From Macrocystis pyrifera (Eukaryota; Sar; Phaeophyceae; Laminariales; Laminariaceae), in the NCBI GenBank assembly GCA_031763025.1, contig JASSKH010000017.1, positions 3,840,941 to 3,904,940 on the forward strand: a DNA stretch of 64,000 nt, given 5' to 3'. Below, one piece after another: positions 12,186 through 24,300 of this stretch. The position numbers were made by a program, and so were the translations under genes. Position 1 is the first letter of the stretch, and each line of letters opens with the position of its first letter. The notes below the pieces were generated by a model. It searched no databases and had not been told where the DNA came from. It saw only the letters and a list, made by a program, of their open reading frames with translations.

Positions 12186-15100
12186 TCAGACGCCTGGGGC
12201 CTGGTGCGACCCTTGCTTGATCTGTTTTCGGAACTTGCCAAGCTGCACAAAGGGCGATGCCGTTGGAATGGGGAGAGCGGTCGCGCGAGAAATGCGGGCG
12301 TGCGGTTCGTTCGTTTGAGTTTACAATCGGTCACGCATGCATGTGTACTTTTAGCGTAGCTTGATGCATACCAGGGTATTCCCCAGTGGATGCCACTGGG
12401 GTCTTTATTTTGAAACTTATTTGGCTGTCCGATAGACCTCAAAAAAAAAAAAAAAAAAGTCATCCGGCAAACAGCACAAGACCGCTTAGGGGTATAATCG
12501 AAGAATAGCGCAAGTGCACGCAACCCGGTATTAAACGCAAATAAGTATACGCGTACTTGGTGCATATTTTTAAGAATAATCCAACTGTGGATACCAGGTC
12601 CTACCCCTTGCAAGAAACTGCCTCATTTTCAGTACAACCCTTCAAGACCTGTCACCTCGGCAGGGTCACTCTGAGATTCTACTTTCGTTGCTGACCCCCG
12701 AGAGTGTGGCGACGCTCACCTCGTATTGTCTCCACACCCAAACCTCACCAAAAGATATCTACCTGCAGCGGGATTACCGTCCCACACAACAGAGAACAGT
12801 TCAAAGAGCGGTTCGAGGTATTCACACGTCCGACAGATCATGATACACCTGTAGATGATCTAGATCCTAACCTGCCGTTGTGACATGTTGCGTAGGATTT
12901 GGATAGTACAGATCCAACCCAGGAAACATGTGCTATACATACGATATATAGATCATGCACAGACCCTGGTATACGGCTCACACCTGGCAATATGAGTTAG
13001 ATCATACAGATCAGGGATCTATCTGCCCTACAATATCTACATCATGCCGGCGGGACCGGTGATCTGTGCGAGGTGTGAACCCTTTTGCAACCGCAACCGA
13101 ATTTACAGTAAACGACAAACTACTTGGAATTAGAGTTGTATCGTTTTACAGTGAGCTCTACTCTACATTCGCGACAGCTGCCCGTGCCTCGTAGCATACC
13201 TACGCCGACAATTCATGCCCCGTGTACACCCACCGCAAACCCCGTGACATCCACCGCCAATCCGGACACTACAGGAGCTGATACGTCGCTACTGTAGATT
13301 CCTCGGAGTCGGGGTTACATGTAGCGTGTAGATCGAGAGAAAACAAAAACCACGCAAGTATCATACAACAGCATACCTGTCTGGGCAAGAGTACACGCCA
13401 AAAGAGAGAACGACAGCACACCCCCCCCTCCCCATGTTGAAACAAAAAAAACACACACAACACACGGGTGCGGGGGAAAAGGCCAGAGCTGTTCACGGGT
13501 CAGGTCAAATCTTGCGGGTCGGGTCAGGGTAACCTGGCCCGACCTGCGAGAACATGAAAACCTCCCGACCCGACCCGATCCGACCCCCCCGCCCGTGAGA
13601 TTTTGAAGACCATCGGCCAACTCAAAGGCTCGCAGATTGGGACAGCAATGCGGCCGGCTCACCATGAGAAGCGCCCTGTCCATCCCGGGCTCATCACCGT
13701 CCAAGGTCCGACACTCCCTTGCCGTGTAGGGAGGGTCTATCCTCACTGAGTCCAGGATCACAATGCTCTGGCCATTCCACTCGCACTCCAGCCTACACCA
13801 TGTTTCAAAAGAGGCGGAACACGATATATGTAGCGCAGCGTGCAAAAGGAGGTGAGACAACAAGGACGGGAAAACTCCAAACCGAGTCGTGGGAGAAGCG
13901 GAACCGAACACGCGTCATGCCCCCCCCGCCCCCCCCGCCCATCCCCACCCCTCCTGCCCCCCAGAGCAAAAACCGGCCTTCCTGTCGAAACTCCTATTAA
14001 CAGCACCCCTCCATACTTGAGATGGAGCCGTCATCACGGTCAAGTTCGTTCTGTCTCGTGCCAATCGTCATCGCTAGGGGCGTGCCTACTAAGAGCGAGC
14101 GATGTTCTTCGGGGCGTACAGTAGCAGTACGTACGATCAAATAGCAAGTGGGCACCGACCAACCAGTCGGACGACCCCCCCCCGGTCGCGATATTCCGGG
14201 GTCCACAGCTTGCGCTACGTACCGTTGACGTCTGGAAGAACATCTCCTCGCGTACAGTAGCTAGGCGCGACACTTGCACCGCAAGTACACGAAAAGCACA
14301 GCTCGAAAGGCCTATAGTACATACTACTGCTGTGTTACAGAAAACGTACTCATCTAGCACTTATGGCAGAAAAGTGGCGCAAGCTGCGCACGAAGGCCGC
14401 AAGTAAGTCCTTTACGACATAAAAAAAATGCGTTAAACCCCTTTGAAACTCCGAGGTAACGACAAAAAAAACAATGATAACTCCGGTGTTATCAACCATT
14501 CAAGCGTGAGCGCCCAAAAGTACGGGTAGGAGCATGCTGCGCCCGTGCCGCACGACTCCTTGCATCGCAACTACGGTCGCCGGTTTAGTAGCATCCCCTA
14601 TTCACGCAGTGGGCGTTTCTGTACGCAATCGCCACTTTTTTCATCTTCGATTTTCCCCTCTGCAGTCCCACGAGGGTCCATTCGATTACTGCGCTCGCTA
14701 CACAAAGGCAGCCCCCGGGCTGTTGGGGTAGTAGGTGTGTCCGAAGCGCAACATGGTGAACACAGGAGGATGTACGGAATGTGCGAAGCAACGCTGATAC
14801 TCGACATGCTGCATGCTCTTACTAAACGGTTGATGACAAAAAATACCTCGTACCGTGTAACACGTGTGGTAAAAAAAGATAGCACACTCACTCGGACAAA
14901 CATTCTAAGCTAATTTGCTCGACAACGGTGAGAGTGTAAACAACCGAGCGATGCGTCCAGTGGAAAGGTCTCGACGAAATACTTGCAGGAGCCACCATTC
15001 TTGGTTGCGTGGACCCCTCTTGTTTTGTGGAAAAACGGCTAAGAAATTCGTCCCGAGGGTGTGTGTTACCTTGCGCGTTATGCGGTACTACCTATAGTGT

Positions 15101-18100
15101 TTTTGGTCGAGATATATGGGACTCGCTGGTGCAGCTTTTGCTGCTCTGTTGTACCCGTCCAGCAGTCTATATGCGCGGCGCACCTTACGGACTAGCGGGT
15201 TTCCTACGGACACATAGGCATGCATGCGACATGGAAATCTACTGGGATACCGACTCGTGACATTACTCTATTTTGCTACCTGTGTGTGCTTCTGCGACTC
15301 CACCTGTCTAGCCGGGGGTGCGTACCGGTGCTGGACCCGGGCTCCTGCTGAGTTCAGGGGTATAGGTGTGGAGATGTGGGTGAACGTTTCCTTGCGTACT
15401 ATGAATAGCAAAAGACCGTATCGTCGCGAGGTTTTTATTGCATGCAAGATGATTTTTTTTTGTTTTTACTGCAGTACAGCAACAAGCGACCTGGATATAT
15501 TTCCGTCGCGTGTAGAGAGTCATAGCCGCGGCCGTGAGTGTCTCGCCGCATGCAGAGTGGGTAGTGGCCTGGCAGGAGTCTCGTCACGCTGTTAGATCGA
15601 CTGACTCGGAGAAAAATCGGTCCTTCTGTCCAGACGAGAGATACATACTGGTACGTTCGAAAAACGGGGATTTTCGGCTCTCGAAAATATGATTTGAAGT
15701 ATACAACGTTCAATATGATACGATAATCTCGCCGCATTTGGCGACACCATGGCGGGGCATCCAGGATGGGGGAGCGTGGGCGTTCGGTCGAGAGCGATGG
15801 CCATGACGGCAGATGGGCACACCGGTGGCATGAGGATCGCGCCGACCAAGGGCGTCGGGATTTAGCCCGCTCATACGATAGAGGCGTGGCTCACCGAAGT
15901 GACTCGCGCCGTGATATCCGCCCAGCGAATATTTATCACAACACCGACAACAAGCAGCAGCCAGATACAGCAGAATTACTGCAAGCTATACGTATTCGGA
16001 AGAGAGCACCAGCACCCTGAACCCAAAGCTCCGAGCCTGAAGGCGGCTACACCGGAGGCCTGCGGTGATTTCATTCGCCATTGGGGTGAGTTTTCGAAAA
16101 CTGGTACTGCTGTGCAAGAGGGGGTTTCTGTGAGAAGTTGCATACCCGACAACATTTGAGCCGCCGCCGTCTGCCTTCTGAACGACTTTCCTGCACATCG
16201 TGTTCCATGAAACTGCTGTGCAAAAGGGGGTTTCTGTGAGAAGTTGCATACCCGACAACATTTTAGCCGCCGCCGTCTGCCTTCCGAGCGACTTTCCCAC
16301 AACATCGTGCTCCATGAACTACACATCATGTTGCAGCCATGAGTGATGACGAACTCTTGGATTGTCTACGGTATGTGGTCCAGCCTCGCAGCAGTACTAG
16401 CACAGTTGCTATCTACAATCGCCTGCAGCTTGCTCCTGAAAGTGTTGCACGACCACATCACGCGACATTTGAGGTGCATTGAAACCGGCTGCTGGGAGGT
16501 CTTTCAGCAAGATGTTTATAGAGGCCCTCAGGCCGCATCAATTTCGAGCAAGCGTCCGTGACGAACTGATAATAGACGACACACCGATGGGAAAACCGGA
16601 GAGCGTGTGTTGTCGTGTCCTACACCTAGCAGACCAATGACCGGAAATTCAACTATCGATGTAGTCGCGGTGGAAGAAGTGGTGTCACTGATAGTGTATG
16701 GGACCGTCGTGGAGGTGATGTCAAGAACCAGCATTTTCAGAGTGGTCGAGGGCCTTCAGCAAGTTTATGGCGCTTGGAAACCGAGAATAACTACGGCGGT
16801 GCGAGGAACAATCAGGAGTACGCCGGGGCCAAGGAAATTTTTGACAGAGGGCAATACCCGAGTATCACGTACAGGAAGTCCGACCCTCAGTGCTTGTTGC
16901 ACAACCCGGACGCGCTTCCGGCGCGAAGAAGCGATTTCTGGGGGGGAAAACGGCACATCACCGTGGTGATACCATTTCCCTGGTAATACTGGTATTAGTG
17001 GTACTACTGTAGGGTGCACATGCCTGAGAGATTTACAGGCCGTTATCCTGGGTTACGTTCAGAAGATGGGGTGCGTTCTCACGGCATGGGTGCGCTACCA
17101 AGCCCACGTGCATTATGCTCTGTGATGCGCGTTCGAGCCAAGTCCATGGAATCCGGTATACCTGTTCGACATACAACATTTGACACTACGAATAAGGGAT
17201 TAGATATTGCCGCCTCTGAGTTGCCATTGACAGCTGCGGAAATTATTGGCACTTCTGCAGTCTCAAGTACCTGTTTGGGTCGACGGGACGATGGCGGTGA
17301 AAGGAGATGAGCGCATTCGATGCCATGCTGCCGAGGGTGGTTTGTCTACATCATCAGAGATGGTGCCTGACTCGGTCGACGGAAAAATAGTACAAGCTAC
17401 GTCAAACGCCGTGGAAGAGACTGAGCGTGCAACTTGTTATACTTGGGAGGGTGATTTCGCATCGCCATCGGAGATGGTGCCTGAGATTGTCGAGAGCAAG
17501 CTGGAAAAAGGTAGAGAAGTTGCGCCTCGATGCCATGCTGCCGAGGGTGGTTTGTCTACATCATCAGAGATGGTGCCTGACTCGGTCGACGGAAAAATAG
17601 TACAAGCTACGTCAAACGCCGTGGAAGAGGCTGAGCGTGCAACTTGTTATACTTGGGAGGGTGATTTCGCATCGCCATCGGAGATGGTGCCTGAGATTGT
17701 CGAGAGCAAGCTGGAAAAAGGTAGAGAAGTTGCGCCTACCGACTGTGCCACAGCACTCGATCATCGTGAAAAGTTCAAGCCTACGAGGTGGTTGAGGAAC
17801 GCGGGAAAAAACTCAGTACCACAATGGGGACGAAGAGCTCTCATCATGGGCGGGGATTGTTTGGATTGCTGTTCGGGTGGATTCAATGTGTAGAAGCTGC
17901 AATAGCATGAGCGGTTGGTGCTACTGTGCTGTTGAAAGCAAACCCCAACAGGAAAGTGTGGATCGCTGCGGCTAAAGGGCACCGATTTCCTGTGACGGGT
18001 ATAGAGTAAGCTGTAAGCTCGGTAGTGTAGATAGGAACAGACAGTCGGGCAAGGCTGTTTCATACTTGGTGTTCATGTGCTGGATCGTGTGTAGTCAGTG

Positions 18101-21100
18101 CGTATATCTCCAATGCGGTGTAATGCAGTGTGTGGTGCTTTGCTTTTAGAGATTCCGGGGTGCGTTCAGAGCACTACGTCCCATTGTCGGATTGTACAAA
18201 TGAATTACAGCATTAGTTGCGTGTGTGCTGTCATGACTTATAGTTGGTTGTGATGGTTAACCCATTCGACGGAGATATTTTATTCGCGATTGGGTGCACG
18301 TGTTGCATGAGACGCCGTCGGTCAACCTAACAACGGCTGGTATCTCGTTCTCAACGATGTGATAGTTTTAGGGTTTGATTTATCTTGTTTTTTAGTGCTG
18401 AAATGTTTATTATTTTCGCATCTGCTCAGCAGGTTGCACCTGTGCGAATACCATTCATGGCGAGCTATCATGAGTGTGCAGTTTTTTTGCCGCATGCTTT
18501 TCGGGAGTTACGATTGTTTCTGTGCTTTATTCCTGGTAAAATATTGGCTATCTTGTCTGTCCCTTCCTTTTTCTTTTGTCAAGTGCCCTAAGTCCCTTCG
18601 GGCCTGTGGGTTGCTTTGGGGGGCGCGCCGTGGCGTCTAGGCCATCCTAGGATATCCTAGCGGATTTCCTACTGATACATAGGCATGCATGCGACATGGA
18701 TACCTGCTGGGATACCAACATAAAGAACATAAATATCACTGTCTTTTGTTATCTGTGAGTGCTTCTGCGAGTCCACCTATCTAGCCGGGTGCGCAGCGGT
18801 GCTGGCCCCGGGCTCCTGCTGAAATCAGGGGCACAGAGGTGGAGGCGTGGGTGACCGTTTCCTTGGGTGCCTTGGAGGACGAAACCTACAATCGATACGC
18901 ATCCCTTGGTGCGGACTTCGAAGTCAGGTTTGGGTTCGCGATGGAGCGCGTATTCATGCACCAAGGCCCCTCGGTAAAAGTACAATAACGGGAGAGAGAG
19001 GTTGGTTCCCGCCCGTCCGGAGCCCTTCAACCAACGATGAAACGCTCGGACTCTGTAAGGTGTAGAGCTCCATCTCTCTGCACCTTCCTGACCATTGGTT
19101 TCATTTTTTGTCGCTTTTTTTTATTTTTCCCATTCCATCCATTATGTTTTCCCTACTTCTGTAGCGCCCTCCCTTGCCTAGCTCAGACGCGGGGTCATAA
19201 CGCATCTGGGAATGTGTTTAAACTTCGGCAAAATAATTATGGTATACAACAAGCACACTCACGTTTTAGTGAAAAGGTCGAAGATGGCTTGCCCTTCGTT
19301 GCTAGCGCCCCGGTTGATTTGCGCCCAAGCCCTGGCGGCTTCACTGAGGGCTTTCTTCTCCTTCCTCTCCAACTCACGGTCGCTGAAGGACAAAACGAGG
19401 GGAGGGGGGGGGGGGGACGAAATACAAAGGACCGAGAAAAAGGGACGCAGCGTGACATCATATATATATAAATGTCTGATGGTGACATCGAGTAGTATGT
19501 GCTCGCACAAGCAGAGCACGGCGGCGGTGGTTCACCTAGCCATTGTATGATACTCGTGCAAGTGAGCGCTGATATATTGCTGTACCAGTACACAGGTGGG
19601 TAGGAAATCAGATCAAACCAATGGCAGTCGCGGGTCCCGGGATTGTACAATAGCAATTACCAGTATGAATAGTTTGCAGTTCCACGACCGTTTGCCCAAA
19701 TACCGGTGTAAAAAAAAAGGTACCTGGTATCTGGTATTACCACACCTGACATATGACATCAGTTGGTATTTAAGTATGGATGCATGGGTTCTGCTGGCAA
19801 CTGCTATCTTTACGAGCCGTCACGTTTTCACGTACAGATCTCACGTCGCGCGAGCAGTAAATGTAGCTGGTAAAAGCTCCCCGACGTATTACACGAGGAT
19901 CATTCGAGCTTGGTGGCGCAAGCCTCGTAACGCTTCATTCCTGTTGCTTGGCCTGTATACAATGCGAGAAAACCTGATGGAACGCCAGAAAATGGAGATT
20001 CTGCTCGCAAGGCTCTACGTACCAGGTATGCACCACAGGTACTCTGTAACTCTGCATCAAAACGTCACAGAACGTGCCGATACCAGCAACTACCGTAGCT
20101 GCTGTGCTTTCTGCGCGCTAATGCTGCTCATGCACAACCACTAAAGTCGTGCAAAACGCGCAAGTACAAAATGCAGGACATAGACATTTATTATCTGCCT
20201 CCACATCAAGTTATCAAGTTCAAGGCAAACGAAGAGCAATGCGCTCCAGAGGTGGTATTCATAGCAGGTGGAGCCCAAAAACCCCAAGACGGGATAACAT
20301 ACCGAGTTGGAATCGTCCGCGTCAACTCTGGCGTGAACAAGTTTCGCGCTCGGCACGCTACCGGTACCAGCAGTAGCAGCAGTACAATAAATGCGATAAC
20401 TCCGAGTACAGCAGTGCGAGACCTACAAGGTGGTTTTAAATAGTACCACGGGTAGATGTATGGCAAACACGAAAGTGCCGTCCCTCTGGACCTCATCGTC
20501 CTGGAACATTTCCCGCCAACGTGTGTGGCATGTGTTCTGCTACTGCCGCTGTGTATCACCAGTATGTACGAATTTTCAATTTTCGCCGCGGCGTTTGTAT
20601 TGGGTCGAAGATCCAATAAACTCGTCGTCCAAGCTCCGGAGACTGCTGAGCTACTGCACCGAGCCGAGAGCACACCCCAGCGAGCACGGCACGCCGCTCA
20701 TTGGGGTGGATGGCACGCGACGAGCAGCAGGATTGTGTGCATATGGTGGGCAGAGAGACAGACGTCGCTCGGACAGACCGCACGCCGCGAACGGAGCACA
20801 TAAAATAGTGCGAAAAACAGAAAGACGCCAACAACAGAGAAATCGCGACCTCCACGACAGCGTTTCTCCGACCAAACCGAACGGACAACCACTACATCTA
20901 TGCGGCGTGCGGTTTATCCTCACCTGATGTTCGGAAGAGCCACGTAGTCGTCAACCACGTCTGCTCCGGGCACCACGTCGATCTCGATGTGCGCCCGATT
21001 GAACACCAGGACCGCGCTGTGTGTTTTGGTGTTTGGGATCTCCTGCTTGATCGTGATCGTGTTCGTTATGGCATCATGCGTGTACACGACGCCTTCCTGG

Positions 21101-21156
21101 ACCTGGCCCACTTTCGGTCGAATCCTCACCCTCCGACCTACGGTCAATTCTGCCAT
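12186..21156 (-). CDS. LSM12: LSM12-like protein (4 exons)
   Basis: LSM12 family proteins join an LSm-like N-terminal domain to a C-terminal anticodon-binding-like domain and associate with RNA-binding and ataxin-2-type complexes. Exons, in transcript order: 20924-21156, 19263-19382, 13663-13792, 12186-12242; every junction keeps phase. The product is 179 aa (human about 195). Exon 1 gives the LSm strand pattern from MAELTVGRRVRI to IEIDVVPG. Exon 2 gives the basic helix ERKEKKALSEAARAWAQI then EGQAIFDLFTK. Exon 3 carries IVILDSVRIDPPYTAREC, equivalent to the family's NIVVMEEVVITPPY..NC. Exon 4 (LGKFRKQIKQ) ends the C-terminal helix; it is short, so its assignment rests on phase, acceptor and similarity. 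The start ATG at 21156 suits the family; an in-frame alternative start at 21225 would add 23 residues. The largest intron is 5.5 kb. Confidence 0.85.
12834..13070 (+). repeat. GATC-rich dispersed element (family B), copy 1
   Basis: Shares ordered blocks with copies at 28191-28430 and 59786-60056: CAGATCATGAT, CCTGCCGTTGTGA, GATCCAACCCAGGA, CACCTGGCAA, AGATCATACAGATCA and GATCTGT. Length is about 240-270 bp. No coding capacity and no clear terminal repeats, so its class (MITE or SINE) is open. It lies in the last intron of LSM12. Confidence 0.7.
15187..15400 (+). repeat. Left copy of a direct repeat pair (possible old LTR)
   Basis: About 210 bases matching 18657-18876 in the same orientation; shared blocks include ACATAGGCATGCATGCGACA, GTGCTTCTGCGA, CTAGCCGGG and GGGCTCCTGCTGA. 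The two copies differ by substitutions and small indels. Confidence 0.7.
16105..16318 (+). repeat. Tandem duplication, two 106-bp units
   Basis: Two adjacent units each containing GGGGGTTTCTGTGAGAAGTT, CATACCCGACAACATTT, GCCGCCGCCGTCTGCCTTC and CATCGTG(T/C)TCCATGAA, with about ten differences. Confidence 0.85.
17246..17893 (+). CDS. Hypothetical repeat protein frame inside LSM12 intron
   Basis: An open frame of about 215 codons built round two nearly identical 70-residue units (17318-17527 and 17528-17737). Within each unit, two halves resemble each other: CHAAEGGLSTSSEMVPDSVD and CYTWEGDFASPSEMVPEIVE, so the repeat is nested. The tail contains CATALDHREK and GGDCLDCCSGG. I do not recognise the family. 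It lies between direct repeats at 15187-15400 and 18657-18876 and may belong to an old mobile element; no start codon or promoter is clear, and splicing to upstream frames is possible. Confidence 0.35.
   Translation: MALLQSQVPVWVDGTMAVKGDERIRCHAAEGGLSTSSEMVPDSVDGKIVQATSNAVEETERATCYTWEGDFASPSEMVPEIVESKLEKGREVAPRCHAAEGGLSTSSEMVPDSVDGKIVQATSNAVEEAERATCYTWEGDFASPSEMVPEIVESKLEKGREVAPTDCATALDHREKFKPTRWLRNAGKNSVPQWGRRALIMGGDCLDCCSGGFNV
17318..17737 (+). repeat. Recent tandem duplication, two 210-bp units
   Basis: Units 17318-17527 and 17528-17737 are identical except for about one base (GAGACT against GAGGCT). The length is a multiple of three and keeps the surrounding frame open. Confidence 0.95.
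18657..18876 (+). repeat. Right copy of a direct repeat pair (possible old LTR)
   Basis: Matches 15187-15400 in order and orientation. An insertion near 18721-18745 (ACATAAAGAACATAAATAT) interrupts the similarity. Confidence 0.7.
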
Positions 21157-21331
21157 TCTGAGCACCCTGGGGCGAGAGCCCCCGCACTGAGAGACTGAGA
21201 GCAAGGCTGCTGAGGTTTTCACCACCTTCGGAAAGATTTTCTGTAAGGGGGTTGTACAGGAATAGATTGACCAATGAGGATCCTCGGTTTTTTACAAACT
21301 TCGTTCACAAAAACTGAGTTCTGCCACCTGG
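21157..21331. promoter_or_regulatory. Head-to-head promoter region of LSM12 and COQ2
   Basis: Only 175 bp separate the start codons of the divergent LSM12 (minus, 21156) and COQ2 (plus, 21332) genes, so both promoters and 5' UTRs must overlap or be very compact, unless upstream non-coding exons exist. No TATA box is evident. Confidence 0.5.
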
Positions 21332-24300
21332 ATGCCGTCGCAGAGACGCGCAGGGTCGCTCATGATGCTCCGAGTTACTGTACAGCGCTGCAGCACTCGG
21401 CCTCGACGTTTCCTTGACCTGTCTTCTCGATCACGCATATCCGTAACGGCCGCGTCTTCGCAATGCCAGCAGCCTCTCTGTTGCAACAATGATCGCCCAC
21501 AAACACCGCGTCACTTGGGATGGAGCAGCTACTACTACCATCTTCGGCCACCGCCCCCATCACCACCACCGCCACCACGACCACCATCTCGGTGCGTGGT
21601 CGATGGCTCCACTTCAGAGCGACTGGTGAGCTCTTGGATTAGCGGTGGCGTCGATATTGCCAGCGGTAGAGAGCACCCGAGTCACAAGCAGAAGAGGCAT
21701 CACTCGACTTGTTCCGCCAACCGAACACCAGGAACACAGTCATCACTGCCGCAACAGCCGCGGACGTGTGGCAGAAGCAACAGGGGGAGCAGCCCCAGCA
21801 GCATCAGAAGCAACAGCACTAACAACAGCCGTGGTGGGAGCGATACCAAGAGCGTCAGCAAGGGCGATAGCAGCAGCGAGAGTAGTGCCCTGTTGAAGAT
21901 GCTTGGCCCGCGCTGGAGCCCTTACGGGCGCTTGGCCAGAATTGACAAGCCGGCTGGAACCCTGCTTCTCCTCTTTCCTTGCTGGTGGAGCATTGCGCTG
22001 GCTGCGCCGATGCACACCCTGCCGGATTTGAAGCTGATGGCCTTGTTTGCCACCGGTGCTGCTGTGATGAGGTGATGATACACTTGAATCGGATTTCCAT
22101 TGACTCTTGTTTTAGCCGGAAAAGTGCAGCTGGTTGGAACGTTTAATCACTAAGGATTATTTACCAATGACCATTGCCATACCAGGTAGGTACGTAAATG
22201 ATACCTGGTACACGAACACCGGTACCTGGCATCAGCCGGATGTATCCCACCCTCTCCCATGTATCGTTGTCTTGGAAACTGGAATGAATCTGGCGCAACG
22301 AGTCAATGGTGTAAGGTAGTGCCCGGTAAACTTGGGGCTATCTACAGCAGCACGTACTACTGTTGTAATAGTCAAACAAGTAATGGCGCCCAAATGAAGC
22401 AAGGCTGCACGGTTTCACGCGGCACATGGTACTGTTCGCCTCATCTCCGCATTCCGCAAGAAGATCGGATACCATAGCCATACCAGGTATAGACGTAGAC
22501 CGTAGACCTTAGAACTACGGTTAGAGCTACGTAACGCCACGTGAGGGTGTCTTGCGTCTCACGACCTCTCTATGTACCTATTTTTTAGTGTGTAGTGCTC
22601 GTGATGGGAGCAAAATACAAACCTGGTACACTCTTGTATTTATTATTCGTATATATGTATCGCTATCCTGCCAGAGCATGAACAAATCTACCACGCTGTA
22701 GTGCTCGTGATGGGAGCAAAATACAAACCTGGTACACTCTTGTATTGATTATTCGTATGTATGTATCGCTATCCTGCCAGAGCATGAACAAATCTACTAC
22801 GCTGTAACGCATTCTACTGGAAGTACAGCACAAGTTACGATATACTATATCTGGGGTAGACTGGACTGCTGTCACTAATATTCGTGCTCCAGCTATATAC
22901 TCGACATACGCTCCACGAAGAATTTGTAGCAGCTTTATATGCTCTGCACTGGGGGGAAAACGCACGAAAGTCTGGCCCCGCTCACATCAACACACAATGC
23001 ACACCAACAGCAGTACCTCGTATGTACGTTGCGAAAGCAGACCAAAGGACAGCAAGGTATGTATGCAAGGTCTATCCGCTATACTCGCAAGGTCACGAGT
23101 CGTGCATGAGGATCCCAACAAGTCTACAGCAATGCAACATGCGTCGAATACAAGAACGATGGGAATGAAGAGCGTGACAAACGTCTTGAAGCGGTCAAAC
23201 TCTCAACTGCATTAAGCTACTGCGTTGGTCTTCTTTTTCTCTGCTGTGTTCCAACAATAGTCTTGGGATCGTATTCATTATTAAAGCGCGTCATCGAAGA
23301 ATCTTGTATTGTGACTGGGTGGGTGGGTGCGGGTTGTGCGTGTGCTGGTTAGTCCCAACAACAACCACAACAACACCACACACCAAAACCATTTCATTGG
23401 TACGTAAGCGATGCGGTCAGCGCGAAAACCTTGTATTTCGTATTTCAGTTGGTGGACTGCTGATAAATATCTGAGGCCAGATCTTATGCAATTTTTTTTT
23501 TAGGTGATTATATGGCTGTTTACGGAGGCTTCGGGGTATCTAGTCCCGTTTCTGATCAGATTTTATCAAAATCACGTCTTATGGGGCCTGTTTGGTGGAA
23601 AAAATGTTCCTCCGAGATTTTATCACTCATGAAATTCCAGGAAGTGATGTTTTTTGACAGCCTTTTCTGATCAACTCTGAAAGTGATAAAATTTGCTTTT
23701 GCACAAGACCTCGGAGGCATTGTACAATTTTGTATAGGTTACAGACAGGGCTCATGATGGGTCACGACGCTACATGCTTGGTTACTCTTGTACACAGCTG
23801 GGCTCCAGCACTTGTGCATCGGCCACTACGGAGAGAGAGGGCATCAATACCTTGGCCACCATCGCGTCCCTTGCGGCCGCCCAACTGCAGCTGCTCTAGG
23901 CAAAACAACCTTGGATACGAATAGGACGAGACTACAGCAGTTTCAAAAGAATCTAACGTGCTTCTTTTCTGACTACGACGGCCGCAAGCAGCTCATGCTC
24001 CGCGAGAGCGAGAGCTCCTTGCTGGTCCAGCGACCCCTTACGCAGCTCCCCAGGAGGTTCCACGTTCCGTTCCTTCCTTGGAGGAGCTGGTGGTGAAGGT
24101 TGATCGCCCAACCCGGCGTGAACGACTCGTTCGTGTCGTGGTCCACGTACGTAGAGTTCAAGGAAACTTCAAGATCTCGGTTCTGTTCTTTTTTTTTTGT
24201 TCTCCCATGAAATAAACCAAAAACACCATAAGACGGCACATGGCGCACCGATCTGGTGTGGCTTTTTGCCGCAAGAAAATCCGACTTCCTGCCTTTTTCA

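Larger units (their letters stand above)
15401..18656 (+). mobile_element. Candidate decayed LTR-flanked element in LSM12 intron 2
   Basis: A 3.3-kb interval bounded by two direct repeats of about 210 bp. It contains plus-strand open frames, including one with a 70-residue tandem repeat (17246-17893). No reverse transcriptase, integrase, gag zinc knuckle or primer-binding site was recognised, so it could be a non-autonomous LTR element or just a segment between two copies of an ordinary repeat. Confidence 0.35.

Noticed and set aside
23430-23720. Possible plant-type hAT/PIF element with GGGGCCTGTTTGG
   Set aside because: Only one end-like motif was seen; no matching inverted end or target duplication was found.
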